This document shows positions 35,223-43,409 of a DNA stretch of 64,000 bases, piece after piece; position 1 is the first letter of the stretch, and each line of letters opens with the position of its first letter. The translations under genes were made by a program, and so were the position numbers. The notes below the pieces were generated by a model, which had not been told where the DNA came from, made no database searches, and saw only the letters and a list, made by a program, of their open reading frames with translations. This stretch comes from Albidovulum marisflavi (GTDB lineage Bacteria > Pseudomonadota > Alphaproteobacteria > Rhodobacterales > Rhodobacteraceae), in contig NZ_JAOWKY010000001.1 in assembly GCF_025751435.1 (NCBI RefSeq), positions 1,472,001-1,536,000 of the forward strand. Reading direction: 5' to 3'.

Positions 35223-37097
35223 TCAGGCGCTTTCGATGGCGGCCTGCGGTTCCGTTACCCCCTGCGGTGAGATGCGCAGCGCGCGCAGCGCGTTCAGGAT
35301 CACAGCCACGTCGATGACCTCTTGGATCACCGCGCCCTCGACCGGCGTGAGATAGCCGAAGGCTGCTGCGATCATGCCCATCACGGACAGGCCGATGCCG
35401 GCGACCACGCTTTGAATGGCAATGTGTCGCGCCTGTTGGGCGATTTCTATGCCCGGCCCCAGGCGGTCGATCCGATCCACCAGAAGCACCACGTCTGCCG
35501 CTTCGGCCGAGGCGGCGGCGCCGCGGGCCCCCATGGCGACACCGACATCTGCCGCTGCCAGCGCCGGCGCGTCGTTGACGCCATCGCCCACCATCATGAC
35601 CGGGCTGTCGGTCCGCTCGGTCAGGACCAGAAGCACCTTCTGGTCGGGGGTCAATCCAGCGCGCACACCGTCCAGCGACAGCCCGCTGCTCACGCTTTCG
35701 GCGACCTCCGCCCTGTCGCCGGTCGCAAGCAGGATCCGGCCGATGCCCCGCCTGCGCAGGCGCAGCAGCATGTCGGGCGCTTCCGTGCGCAGCGGGTCCG
35801 ACATGACCAGGCGACCGGCCAGGCGCCCATCGACCGCGACGGCGACGTGGACCGAGCCCGCCGAAAGCGGCGCAGCAGTTCCCGGCGGCTCGCTTGCGTG
35901 GCGGCTGACGAACTCATCGCCGCCAACCATGATCTCTTGCCCGTCGACCGTGCCGATGACGCCTTCACCCGGGATCTCGGTGATCCTGGTCGGCACTGGC
36001 AGGTCAAGTCGCTTCAGGCGTGCGGCCGCGACAAGGGCTTGGGCGACGGGGTGCTTGGAAGCCTGATCAAGCGCCGCCGCGAACCGCAGGATGTCGTCGT
36101 CCGCATGGTCGCCCCGGCTTTCTATCGAAACGATTTGCGGGCGCCCGTCCGTCAGGGTTCCGGTCTTGTCCAGGATCAGGGTGCGGATACGCGCCATTGC
36201 TTCCAGCGGCTTCGCCCCCTTTATCAGTACGCCGAAATGGGCGGCGCGCGATAGGCCGGCGACAAGCGCCACCGGCACGGCAAGGATCAGCGGGCAGGGT
36301 GTCGCCACGACAAGCACGGCGACCGCCCGGATCGGATCGCCGGTGGCCCACCATGCCGCCAGCGCGATGGAGACCGAGATCGCCAGGAGCCCCAGCGACC
36401 AGCGGTCGGCGAGCCGCGACATCGGCGCCTTGGACCGCTGCGCCGCCTCGACCAGCCTGACGATGCCGGCATAGGTGCTGTCCTTGGCGATGCGGGTCGC
36501 GACAAGGTCGAACGCCTCGCCCGCGTTCGTCGAGCCGCTCATGGCGTCCTCGCCTTCGGTCAGGCGTGCGGGAAGCGATTCACCTGTCAGGGCTGATGTG
36601 TCCAGGTAGGCGACGTCCGATGCGACGCGCCCGTCAACCGGGACGGTATCGCCTTGCCGGATCAGCAGCCTGTCGCCAGGGGCGATCTGATCCAGCGCCA
36701 CCTCTTCAAGCGCGCCATCGCGGTGCCGGGTCGCCTTGCGCGGGATGCGCGACAGAAGATCGTGCATTTCCCGCCGCGCGCTGCGCTCGGCGTAGCTTTC
36801 AAGGAACGTGCCGCCAGAATACATGACCGCGACGACGGCGGCCGCCAATGTCTCGCCGAAGGTCAGGGCCGCGGTCATCGACAGTGCTGCGACGATGTCC
36901 AGCCCGACTTCCCCGCTTCGAAGGCTTTGCACGATCTCGACCACAAGCGCGGCCAGGATCGGCAGGACGCCCAACGTCCAGACAAGATCGGCTGCTCTCG
37001 CTTGCCCGGCTGACCAAAGCACAAGCCCGGCCAGAAGGCCCGTCAGTCCCACCAGCAGGAAAGCCGTCTTGAAGCGGTCGCTGTTCAAGCGGTCCAT
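35223..37097 (-). CDS. Heavy-metal P-type ATPase with TPC motif, no N-terminal metal-binding domain
   Basis: 624 residues. Catalytic DKTGTLTDG, phosphatase loop LTGESLPA, hinge GDGVNDAPALAAADVGVAMG and the SEHP-type HPVAQAL are present. The transmembrane metal-site motif is TPC (ATPCPLILAVPVALV) instead of CPC, and there is no N-terminal CxxC domain or His-rich tail. TPC-type members are grouped apart from Cu and Zn/Cd pumps and their ions are less certain. Convergent with the hybrid kinase (51-base gap). Metal specificity not assignable. Confidence 0.88.
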   Translation of the reverse strand: MDRLNSDRFKTAFLLVGLTGLLAGLVLWSAGQARAADLVWTLGVLPILAALVVEIVQSLRSGEVGLDIVAALSMTAALTFGETLAAAVVAVMYSGGTFLESYAERSARREMHDLLSRIPRKATRHRDGALEEVALDQIAPGDRLLIRQGDTVPVDGRVASDVAYLDTSALTGESLPARLTEGEDAMSGSTNAGEAFDLVATRIAKDSTYAGIVRLVEAAQRSKAPMSRLADRWSLGLLAISVSIALAAWWATGDPIRAVAVLVVATPCPLILAVPVALVAGLSRAAHFGVLIKGAKPLEAMARIRTLILDKTGTLTDGRPQIVSIESRGDHADDDILRFAAALDQASKHPVAQALVAAARLKRLDLPVPTRITEIPGEGVIGTVDGQEIMVGGDEFVSRHASEPPGTAAPLSAGSVHVAVAVDGRLAGRLVMSDPLRTEAPDMLLRLRRRGIGRILLATGDRAEVAESVSSGLSLDGVRAGLTPDQKVLLVLTERTDSPVMMVGDGVNDAPALAAADVGVAMGARGAAASAEAADVVLLVDRIDRLGPGIEIAQQARHIAIQSVVAGIGLSVMGMIAAAFGYLTPVEGAVIQEVIDVAVILNALRALRISPQGVTEPQAAIESA

Positions 37098-37191
37098 CAG
37101 TCATGTCCCCCGCCAGGCCCCGTTCGGGACCGTGCGACGACTATGCACAGGAGCGTTGCCGACAACACCACCAAATCACGCCCAAGCGGTG

Positions 37192-37758
37192 CTATTCGGC
37201 GTTGCGCCGGACAACCTCCTGCATGAACCGATGGCGGATCACGGCCGGGTCAAGGTCAATGACCGGCACCGGGACGTTGCCGCTGTCGCACTTTGCCACG
37301 ATCACCGTCATCCGCCCGCCGTCCAACGCGTCGCGAAGTGTCCTTGCGGTGTCCTCGGCCCTGCATTCGACGACGTGGTTGCATCCGCAGGCCCGCGCCA
37401 CGGCGGCAAGAGAGGTCTTTTGTCCGGCGTAGGTCGGCTGGTCGCCGGTCGATCCGTAGCTGCCGTTGTCGATGATCAGCAGGGTGAAGTTGCTCGCCAC
37501 GTTGTTGGCGATCGTGGGCAGAGTGCCAAGGTTCGTCAGGACCGAGCCGTCACCGTCGATGCCCACCACCGGCGCCTTTTGCGCCAAGGCCAGCCCCAGC
37601 CCGATTGATGAGGCAAGACCCATCGTTCCCAGCATGTAGAAATTCGCCGGACGGTCGCCGTGAAGGAACAGCTCCTGGCTGGGAAGGCCGATGTTGCACA
37701 CGACCAGCGCGTCGTCGATGACCGGCAGGATCGACCTGATGATGTCGCTGCGGATCAT
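37192..37758 (-). CDS. comE: ThDP-dependent decarboxylase beta subunit (sulfopyruvate decarboxylase type)
   Basis: 188 residues corresponding to the ThDP-pyrophosphate-binding half of the enzyme: GLASSIGLGLALAQ, then GDGSVLTNLGTL and IIDNGSYGSTGDQ, the GDG...N metal/ThDP motif. ComE pairs with ComD to decarboxylate sulfopyruvate to sulfoacetaldehyde; phosphonopyruvate decarboxylases are homologous single chains. Start 37758 overlaps the comD stop by 4 bases. The longer open frame to 38094 is inside comD and not coding. Substrate in this operon is uncertain because no sulfoacetaldehyde or sulfolactate gene is nearby. Confidence 0.85.
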   Translation of the reverse strand: MIRSDIIRSILPVIDDALVVCNIGLPSQELFLHGDRPANFYMLGTMGLASSIGLGLALAQKAPVVGIDGDGSVLTNLGTLPTIANNVASNFTLLIIDNGSYGSTGDQPTYAGQKTSLAAVARACGCNHVVECRAEDTARTLRDALDGGRMTVIVAKCDSGNVPVPVIDLDPAVIRHRFMQEVVRRNAE

Positions 37759-38255
37759 TTCGCGCCTCCCCAGAAGCTTGCGTCCATCAGGATGGCGACG
37801 GGCTTCCTCGCCATGAAGCAGTGGGCCAGGATCCCGTCCAGTTCCTCGGCGTCGTCGGGTCGGTGGAAGTGATAGGTCGGGATCCCCAACTGCGCCAGAA
37901 GCCCCTTGGTGTGTACGGCCATCTCGACCTGGCAGGCGACCTTTTCGCCGACTTCGCCGCGATAGCTGATCAGCATCGGCAGCGGGATGTTGTAGTACTG
38001 GATCAGCGTGACAAGAGCGTTGATCGTGACCCCGATGGCGGTGTTCTGCATGATGATGCCGGCGCGCTTGCCGCCCATGTAGGCGCCCGCGCACAGGCCC
38101 ATCCCCTCATCCTCCTTGTTTGCGGGGACATGAAGGAACCGGTCATCCGATGTCAGCAGATCAATCACCCCGGCAAGCTGCTTGCAGGGCACGGTCGTGA
38201 CGAACTCCACCCGGTTGCGGGCCAGGCTGTCAGTGATCTTCCTGTGTATGCTCAT
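37755..38255 (-). CDS. comD: ThDP-dependent decarboxylase alpha subunit (sulfopyruvate decarboxylase type)
   Basis: 166 residues matching the PYR half of ThDP decarboxylases: VEFVTTVPCKQLAGVIDLL, the catalytic Glu region NKEDEGMGLCAGAYMGGKR, and QNTAIGVTINALVTL. Forms a heteromer with ComE. ATG 38255 was chosen because the protein then begins like ComD; the extra upstream frame overlaps the racemase gene. There is a 76-base gap after the racemase stop, so it could have a separate ribosome start within the same transcript. Confidence 0.85.
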   Translation of the reverse strand: MSIHRKITDSLARNRVEFVTTVPCKQLAGVIDLLTSDDRFLHVPANKEDEGMGLCAGAYMGGKRAGIIMQNTAIGVTINALVTLIQYYNIPLPMLISYRGEVGEKVACQVEMAVHTKGLLAQLGIPTYHFHRPDDAEELDGILAHCFMARKPVAILMDASFWGGAK

Positions 38256-38331
38256 CTGTGTTTCGACTGCCTTTCCAAGGGCGGGTTCGACCCGGTTTCG
38301 CGATCGGTGCCGGTCGCAGACCTTGCCGCCG

Positions 38332-39081
38332 TCAGAGCGTCTGCAGCAGCCGTCCCGGCGCGTCCTTGGCCAGCGTTGCGCCCGTGCTGCGCGCCATGTG
38401 CCAGGCCAGAACCTGATTGCTGCTGAGCACCGGGATGCCAAGCTCTGATTCCAGATCATCGATCACGTCCAGCGTACGCAGGTTCGTGCAGGACAGGAAC
38501 AGGGCTTCGACACCTTCCGAACCGGCGACCTCGCGCGCGGCGGCGCGGATTGACTCGGGCGCGATGCGTGCCACCCGCGCCTCTGCTTCTTCCCCGAAGG
38601 TGACCGCGGCCGCGACGGGGAAGCCCGCCGCCTCGAACGCATCGCGAACCGGCGCGGCGATGTTTTCCACATAGGGCGTCACCAGCCCGATGTGCTTCAC
38701 GCCAAGGGCTGCCAGGGCCGCCAGCGCCGCCGTCAGCGGATCGGTCACCACCGGCGTTTCGACGCCGCGCCGCACCATCCTGGCGACGGCTTCGGCCCCG
38801 ATCAGCGTGGTGCCGGAGGTGCAGCCGTACCCCAGGGCGTCAAAGCGCGCGGCACGTGGCAGAAGCCGTGCCCCCCGCGGCAGTTCCGCCTCCATCGCAG
38901 CGATGGAGTCAGTCGAAAGCTCTTCGCCCGAAGGGATGCGGCTGACGTAGAGCGCGACATCCCGGTCGGGAAACAGCCGCCGGAAATCCTGTTCCAGCGT
39001 CTCGTCGGCCTGCAGCACGATCAGACCCAAAGTGGCCTTGGCACCGATTGGACCGACGAGATCGAAACCGACAGTCTTCAT
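38332..39081 (-). CDS. Asp/Glu racemase / maleate isomerase family protein (EutA-like)
   Basis: 249 residues with both superfamily cysteines (GYGCTSGTTLIG and LFLSCTNLRTLDV). Related to maleate cis-trans isomerase and to EutA of ectoine utilisation clusters. It overlaps the M24 gene stop by 4 bases (ATGA), so is translationally coupled. It differs from the other family member at 19319. Likely acts as a racemase or epimerase on a two-carbon-branched or hydroxy/amino acid made by the upstream enzymes. Confidence 0.82.
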   Translation of the reverse strand: MKTVGFDLVGPIGAKATLGLIVLQADETLEQDFRRLFPDRDVALYVSRIPSGEELSTDSIAAMEAELPRGARLLPRAARFDALGYGCTSGTTLIGAEAVARMVRRGVETPVVTDPLTAALAALAALGVKHIGLVTPYVENIAAPVRDAFEAAGFPVAAAVTFGEEAEARVARIAPESIRAAAREVAGSEGVEALFLSCTNLRTLDVIDDLESELGIPVLSSNQVLAWHMARSTGATLAKDAPGRLLQTL

Positions 39082-40244
39082 TCGTGGATCTCCGGCAGTT
39101 CGGAGGGCGCGCGCCGCGACAGAAGCTCTGGGCCGTTTGCCCTCAGGACGATGTTTTCCTCGTGGACAAGGATGCGGCCGGGGACGATCTCCACACCCGG
39201 TTCAAGCGTCAGGACCATCCCCTCGCGAAGCACGGTCGTGTCCTTGGGCGTGAACGATGGCCATTCGGTCAGCGTCAGGCCAAGGCCATGGCCAAGCCGC
39301 CCCCCGCCCGGTGTCGCGCCCTCGGCGCGAAGCGCGTCGGTCAGGATCCGATGCGCGTCACAGGCCAACATGCCGGGGCGCAGCCGATCCAGTGCGACTT
39401 CGGTCGTGGCGTAAAGCGCCGCATGGGCACGGCGCGCATCGTCGGGCGCGCGGCCGATGGCGTAGTTGCGGTCGAAGTCGCAGAAGTAGCCGTCCCGCAC
39501 GGCGCCGGTGTCCAGCATCAGGATGTCGCCCGGGGTCAGGGGGCGGTCATCCGCAGGTGATATGACATCGCCGTAGCCGCCAGGCCCCGCGCCACCCGCG
39601 ACATAGCTGACCCAGTCCGCGCCCTCTTGCAGAAGTGCCACCTGAAATTCCCTGAAAACCCGCGCAAGCGGCACGCCGGGGCGGGCAAATTCTGGCACTC
39701 GTTCATAGGCTGCGTCGGCGATCGCGCAGGCGGCGCGGATCTTTTCGACCTCCGCCTCTGACTTGATCTCGCGCACGCGATGGATGGCTGCGGTCCCGTC
39801 GGCAAATTCGCGGGGCTGAAGACGCGCCTGCAGCCGCGCAAAGTCGGCGACGGGCATGCGAAGATGCGTCTCAAGGCCCATGGGCAGACCAATTCTTGCC
39901 CTTTGCGGAGTGATCGAGGCCACGGTGTCGGCAAGAAGGCTCACGCCGTCGTCGTGCGGGTCGGGCGCATCCCAGGTGCGGATATCGTCGATCCAGCACC
40001 GCCCCATCAGTTCCGCCCCGATCGCGGGAATGACCGCCACCGGGTCGCCCTTGGCCGGAACGACGATGAACCAGGGCCGCGCAGGGCTTTCCCAGAAGCG
40101 GGTCAGGAAGCCGGTCACGTAGAACACATCGGGCGGCGTCGTCAGAAGAAGCGCGTCAAGCCCGTGACGCGCCATTTCCGACTGCAGGGCGGCAGTCCGG
40201 CGGCGATATTCACCCGCCGGGAATATCAAGGACGCTTCACCCAT
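39078..40244 (-). CDS. M24 family metallohydrolase (Xaa-Pro dipeptidase/creatinase/ectoine-hydrolase type)
   Basis: 388 residues: creatinase-like N-domain and a pita-bread catalytic domain. The metal ligands are visible: Asp in LMLDTGAV, Asp in YFCDFDRN, His in LGHGLGL, Glu in LTLEPGVEI and Glu in VHEENIVL. Members include proline dipeptidases, ectoine hydrolase DoeA/EutD and the DMSP lyase DddP; the sequence alone does not choose. The frame is open further upstream but ATG 40244 starts the domain and overlaps the preceding gene by 8 bases. Racemase and PLP lyase neighbours recall eutABD clusters. Confidence 0.85.
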   Translation of the reverse strand: MGEASLIFPAGEYRRRTAALQSEMARHGLDALLLTTPPDVFYVTGFLTRFWESPARPWFIVVPAKGDPVAVIPAIGAELMGRCWIDDIRTWDAPDPHDDGVSLLADTVASITPQRARIGLPMGLETHLRMPVADFARLQARLQPREFADGTAAIHRVREIKSEAEVEKIRAACAIADAAYERVPEFARPGVPLARVFREFQVALLQEGADWVSYVAGGAGPGGYGDVISPADDRPLTPGDILMLDTGAVRDGYFCDFDRNYAIGRAPDDARRAHAALYATTEVALDRLRPGMLACDAHRILTDALRAEGATPGGGRLGHGLGLTLTEWPSFTPKDTTVLREGMVLTLEPGVEIVPGRILVHEENIVLRANGPELLSRRAPSELPEIHE

Positions 40245-41280
40245 TCGCGGGCCCCTCGCTGATGATGCACAGCACATGCGCGTCGCGCCCGACACCGTCA
40301 ATCCCTGCCAGAAGCGCCGCAACGCCAGCCCCGCCCGAGGGCGTCGTTTCCAGCCCCGCCGCGGCAAGCGCGTCCGTGCCCGCCTTTGCCTCGTCTTCGG
40401 ACAGGATCGTGAAACGGTCCGCATCGCAGGCAAGGTCCGCAAGCGCCAGTAGCGACGGCGTCTTGCAGTCCAGACGACCCATGCAGGACGCCGGGCCGGT
40501 GGTGGTGACCGGCCGGCCCGAACGGATGCTTTCGTAAAGCGCAGGCGCAACGTCGGGTTCGACGACGATCATCTGGGGCGCCGAACCCCAGGTTTCGCGC
40601 AACTCGGCAGCGATCGCGGCGGCAAGTCCGCCGACGCCTGCCTGCAACAGGACATGCGACGGAGGCTCTTGCATCTGGCTGGCGATCTCGACGGCCATCT
40701 GGCGGTAGCCTTCCATGACGTGGAAGGGGAGCTCAGTGTAGCCTGGCCAGGAACTGTCCGACAGCAACGTCCAGCCGTTTTCCTCGGCGGCGCGCGCCGC
40801 GGCCTCCATGCTTTGCTCGTAATCCGAGCCCGCCCGAACGACGCGCGCGCCACGTGCTGCCAGCCGGTCGGCAAAAGCCTGCGGAACCGCTTCGGACAGG
40901 TAGACGACCGCGGCCGCGCCGAACACGCGCGCGCCCGCCGCGACCGAAAGGCCATGGTTGCCGGCGCTGGCGGTCACATAGGTCCGGCCGGACAGCGCCT
41001 TGCTCAGGTCTCCTCCAGCCTTTGCGGCCTCGCGCGCGATGGCATGGGCCGCACCCAACGCCTTGAAGCTGCCCAGTCCCATCCGGCCGCGTTCGTCCTT
41101 GAGCGTGAGGCGGGCGACCTGCGCCTGTGCCGCCAGGTCGGGGCTGTCCACAAGCGGCGTGATCCTGTGCGCCGGGCACAGCGCCAACAGGGCGGCCACG
41201 GCGCGCGTGTCCGCCCCCTTGGCGCGCGGAAGATCCGGCATGCCCTTGCCGCGGAAAGGATTGTCGATCACCTGCGTCAT
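40237..41280 (-). CDS. PLP-dependent lyase, diaminopropionate ammonia-lyase / threonine dehydratase-like
   Basis: 347 residues of fold type II. PLP lysine in LGSFKALGAAHA, phosphate loop and glycine block VTASAGNHGLSVA, and a C-terminal ETTPSGGAGVAAL. Nearest families are DpaL (2,3-diaminopropionate ammonia-lyase, usually about 400 residues) and EutB-type hydroxy-amino-acid dehydratases. First gene of the five-gene operon, divergent from the Lrp/AsnC regulator. It should make a 2-ketoacid plus ammonia, the kind of substrate that ComDE would decarboxylate. Confidence 0.82.
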   Translation of the reverse strand: MTQVIDNPFRGKGMPDLPRAKGADTRAVAALLALCPAHRITPLVDSPDLAAQAQVARLTLKDERGRMGLGSFKALGAAHAIAREAAKAGGDLSKALSGRTYVTASAGNHGLSVAAGARVFGAAAVVYLSEAVPQAFADRLAARGARVVRAGSDYEQSMEAAARAAEENGWTLLSDSSWPGYTELPFHVMEGYRQMAVEIASQMQEPPSHVLLQAGVGGLAAAIAAELRETWGSAPQMIVVEPDVAPALYESIRSGRPVTTTGPASCMGRLDCKTPSLLALADLACDADRFTILSEDEAKAGTDALAAAGLETTPSGGAGVAALLAGIDGVGRDAHVLCIISEGPANG

Positions 41281-41454
41281 GCGTGCGCTCCGCTTCTGTT
41301 TGACCGGAAGCTAACCGGAACGGGGGCTGCACTTCCCGGACAAGTTGGCTGCCATCGGTCCGATATTCGGCCGTGATATGGTCGTTTGGGCGTGAAACCG
41401 GCTGATTGGCTGTTCTTTGCTTGGAGCTGGGCGCGTTTTCGGACAGAACGGGGC

Positions 41455-41919
41455 ATGGACAGATTCGATGCCCTCATTCTTGAAGCCATCCAGGCGAACA
41501 ACCGGCTGACCGCCGAGGCGCTGTCGCAGATCGTCTGCCTGTCGCCTGACGCCTGCCGCAAGCGATTGGCCAAGCTGCGCGCCGAGGGCTATGTCGAGGC
41601 GGATATCTCGATTCTTGACCCGCAGAAGCTTGGGCGGGGCCTGATGCTGATCGTCGAGGTCACGCTGAACTCGGAACGGCCAGCGGACCTGGACCTTTTC
41701 CGCAGCCGGATGCGCGACGCCCCGGAAGTGATGCAGTGCTACTACGTCACCGGCAACAGCGACTTCATCCTGATCCTTTCCGCCGTCGATATGGCTGACT
41801 ACGAGCGTTTCACGCGGCGCCATTTCTTCGCCGAGGATAACATCACGCGCTTCAAGACGAGCGTGGTCATGGATAGGGTGAAGGTGGGTTTTTCGTTTCC
41901 GTTGGAAACCAAGGGCTGA
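41455..41919 (+). CDS. Lrp/AsnC-family transcriptional regulator
   Basis: 154 residues: helix-turn-helix (RLTAEALSQIVCLSPDACRKRL) and RAM ligand-binding domain (CYYVTGNSDFILILSAVD). Amino-acid-responsive regulators of this family usually control the adjacent divergent operon, here the PLP-lyase/M24/racemase/comDE genes across a 174-base gap. The start at 41455 begins right at the DNA-binding helix; the open frame to 41386 has no family match. Ligand unknown, presumably the amino acid degraded. Confidence 0.9.
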   Translation: MDRFDALILEAIQANNRLTAEALSQIVCLSPDACRKRLAKLRAEGYVEADISILDPQKLGRGLMLIVEVTLNSERPADLDLFRSRMRDAPEVMQCYYVTGNSDFILILSAVDMADYERFTRRHFFAEDNITRFKTSVVMDRVKVGFSFPLETKG

Positions 41920-41972
41920 TCGCGGTTCTGCCGAAAAAAACCTGCCTGTGGCTGGTGCGGAGGCTGGCGGAC

Positions 41973-41986
41973 TTAACGCGCGATAA
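41973..41986 (+). promoter_or_regulatory. Candidate FNR/FixK-type box upstream of the YbhB-like gene
   Basis: TTAAC-N4-GATAA, centred about 66 bases before the ATG at 42046. Similar in form and distance to the boxes at 45572 and 47995. By-eye assignment. Confidence 0.3.
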
Positions 41987-42045
41987 TGCGCGGCGGGGCC
42001 GGCTGGTCTTGGCTTGTGCCTGCGCGACCACCGCAGGAGGTGAAG

Positions 42046-42507
42046 ATGATCATTCTGACCAGCCCCGACTTCAATCCGGGGGAAACCATTCCTGTCCGCC
42101 ACACCTGCGACGGTGAAAATGTCTCTCCGGCGTTTCGGTGGGAAAATCTGCCGGAGGGCACGAAGGAGCTCTTGCTGGTCTGCGACGATCCGGATGCCCC
42201 GAACGGGGTGTTTCACCACTGGGCGGCTTGGGGGATCGCTCCGGACAGCGGATACCTGCGCGCCGGTTTCGGGCCTGAAACGAAGGAACCGGGATTCAGC
42301 CAGGCGATCAACGACTTTGGACAACCGGGCTATGCGGGGCCATGTCCGCCAAAGGGCGACGCACCCCACAGCTATCACTTCCGTCTGAGCGCTCTGAGCG
42401 ACAGGATCACCGCCGCCGCACCCGGCGCGACCTGCACCGAGCTGATCGCGCTGGCCCAGCCCATCGTGATCGAGTTCACGGAACTGGTGGGCATCTACGG
42501 ACGCTGA
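42046..42507 (+). CDS. YbhB/YbcL-family (PEBP) protein
   Basis: 153 residues of the phosphatidylethanolamine-binding-protein fold: HTCDGENVSPAFRWENLPEGTKE, LLVCDDPDAPNGVFHHWAAWGI and CPPKGDAPHSYHFRL are the classic PEBP ligand-pocket blocks. No signal peptide, so cytoplasmic like YbhB. Biochemical role in bacteria unknown. CAGGAGG precedes the ATG by 6 bases, a very strong ribosome site. Stop lies 14 bases from the convergent Fpg gene. Confidence 0.9.
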   Translation: MIILTSPDFNPGETIPVRHTCDGENVSPAFRWENLPEGTKELLLVCDDPDAPNGVFHHWAAWGIAPDSGYLRAGFGPETKEPGFSQAINDFGQPGYAGPCPPKGDAPHSYHFRLSALSDRITAAAPGATCTELIALAQPIVIEFTELVGIYGR

Positions 42508-42521
42508 CCGTTTGGCGCGCA

Positions 42522-43319
42522 TTAGCCCGCTTGTCCATGGTGCTGGCTTCGCGGGCAGAACCACGCCGTGCGCCCGCTGATCCGCTTGCGTTCAAGGGGT
42601 TCGCCGCAGTCCGGGCACTTTCCGTCCTTGCCGCGGTGGGGCGTCAGCCAATCGTCCGGCAAGTCCTTGCCCGTGGCGATCCTGTTGATTGCCGTTTCCA
42701 ACACCATGCGCATCTGGCCGTGAAGCCTTTCCAGCTGGCCGTCGTCAAGCGCCTGGCCCTTCGCATCCGGTCGAATGCCTGCCTGATAGAGGATCTCGTC
42801 CGAATAGACGTTCCCGATACCCGAAAGCTTGGACTGGTCCATCAGCGCCGGCTTCACCTGTCCGCGCGTGCAGCCGATGATCCGCCTGAAGCGGTGTTCG
42901 CAGACGCCAAGGGCGTCGGGTCCGATGTCGTTCCGCTCAAGGTAGATTTCGACATCCGCGGCCAGTTCGACGGAGCCGAACTTGCGCTGGTCGTCGAAGG
43001 CCATGCGTCCCCCGTCGTTGAAGCCGAACATGATCCTGGTGTGATCGGGCGGATCTCCATCAGGTTCCAGCATCGCAATCCTGCCGGTCATGCCGAAGCG
43101 AAACACGACCCAGGTGCCGCCGTTCGTCCGGGCGAACAGCAGCTTGCCGTGACGCAGGACCTTGCAGAAGGCATCGCCCGCGGTTGCCTGGCGTAGTTCC
43201 CTGGCGGAGCGGCCAGCCAGTACCGGTTCATCCGCCACATCCACAGAGTCCACCCTTCGCCCGATCGCGGAGGTATCGAACTGCCTTCGGAAGGCTTCGA
43301 TTTCCGGCAGCTCCGGCAT
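42522..43319 (-). CDS. Fpg/Nei-family DNA glycosylase with altered zinc finger
   Basis: 265 residues. Catalytic Pro2 and Glu3 after Met removal (PELPEIE), beta-F Lys59 in LRHGKLLF, H2TH block SKLSGIGNVYSDEIL and the C-terminal finger. The finger reads CPDC then WFCPRS, so the fourth cysteine is replaced by Ser with two His following (SQHH). The finger Arg (SGRTAWF) remains. Excises oxidised bases and cuts the strand by AP lyase action. Not part of an obvious operon. Because other loops also differ from MutM, a Fpg-like paralogue rather than the housekeeping MutM is likely. Confidence 0.88.
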   Translation of the reverse strand: MPELPEIEAFRRQFDTSAIGRRVDSVDVADEPVLAGRSARELRQATAGDAFCKVLRHGKLLFARTNGGTWVVFRFGMTGRIAMLEPDGDPPDHTRIMFGFNDGGRMAFDDQRKFGSVELAADVEIYLERNDIGPDALGVCEHRFRRIIGCTRGQVKPALMDQSKLSGIGNVYSDEILYQAGIRPDAKGQALDDGQLERLHGQMRMVLETAINRIATGKDLPDDWLTPHRGKDGKCPDCGEPLERKRISGRTAWFCPRSQHHGQAG

Positions 43320-43409
43320 GGCGGAAGTTTCCTCTTGCCGGGAAAAAGGGCCCAAGTTTCGCCAGCAGGACTGTGTTTCGCTGCCCTGTCGGACCGGCCC
43401 TTGTCTCGG

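Noticed and set aside
37192-38094. A 300-codon frame for comE
   Set aside because: The upstream 110 codons lie inside comD in another frame and are not ComE-like; the real start overlaps the comD stop by 4 bases.
43325-43380. Three GAAAC elements (minus strand) upstream of the Fpg gene
   Set aside because: Their spacings (about 19 and 30) do not reproduce the 9-then-27 geometry of the TGAAAC arrays.
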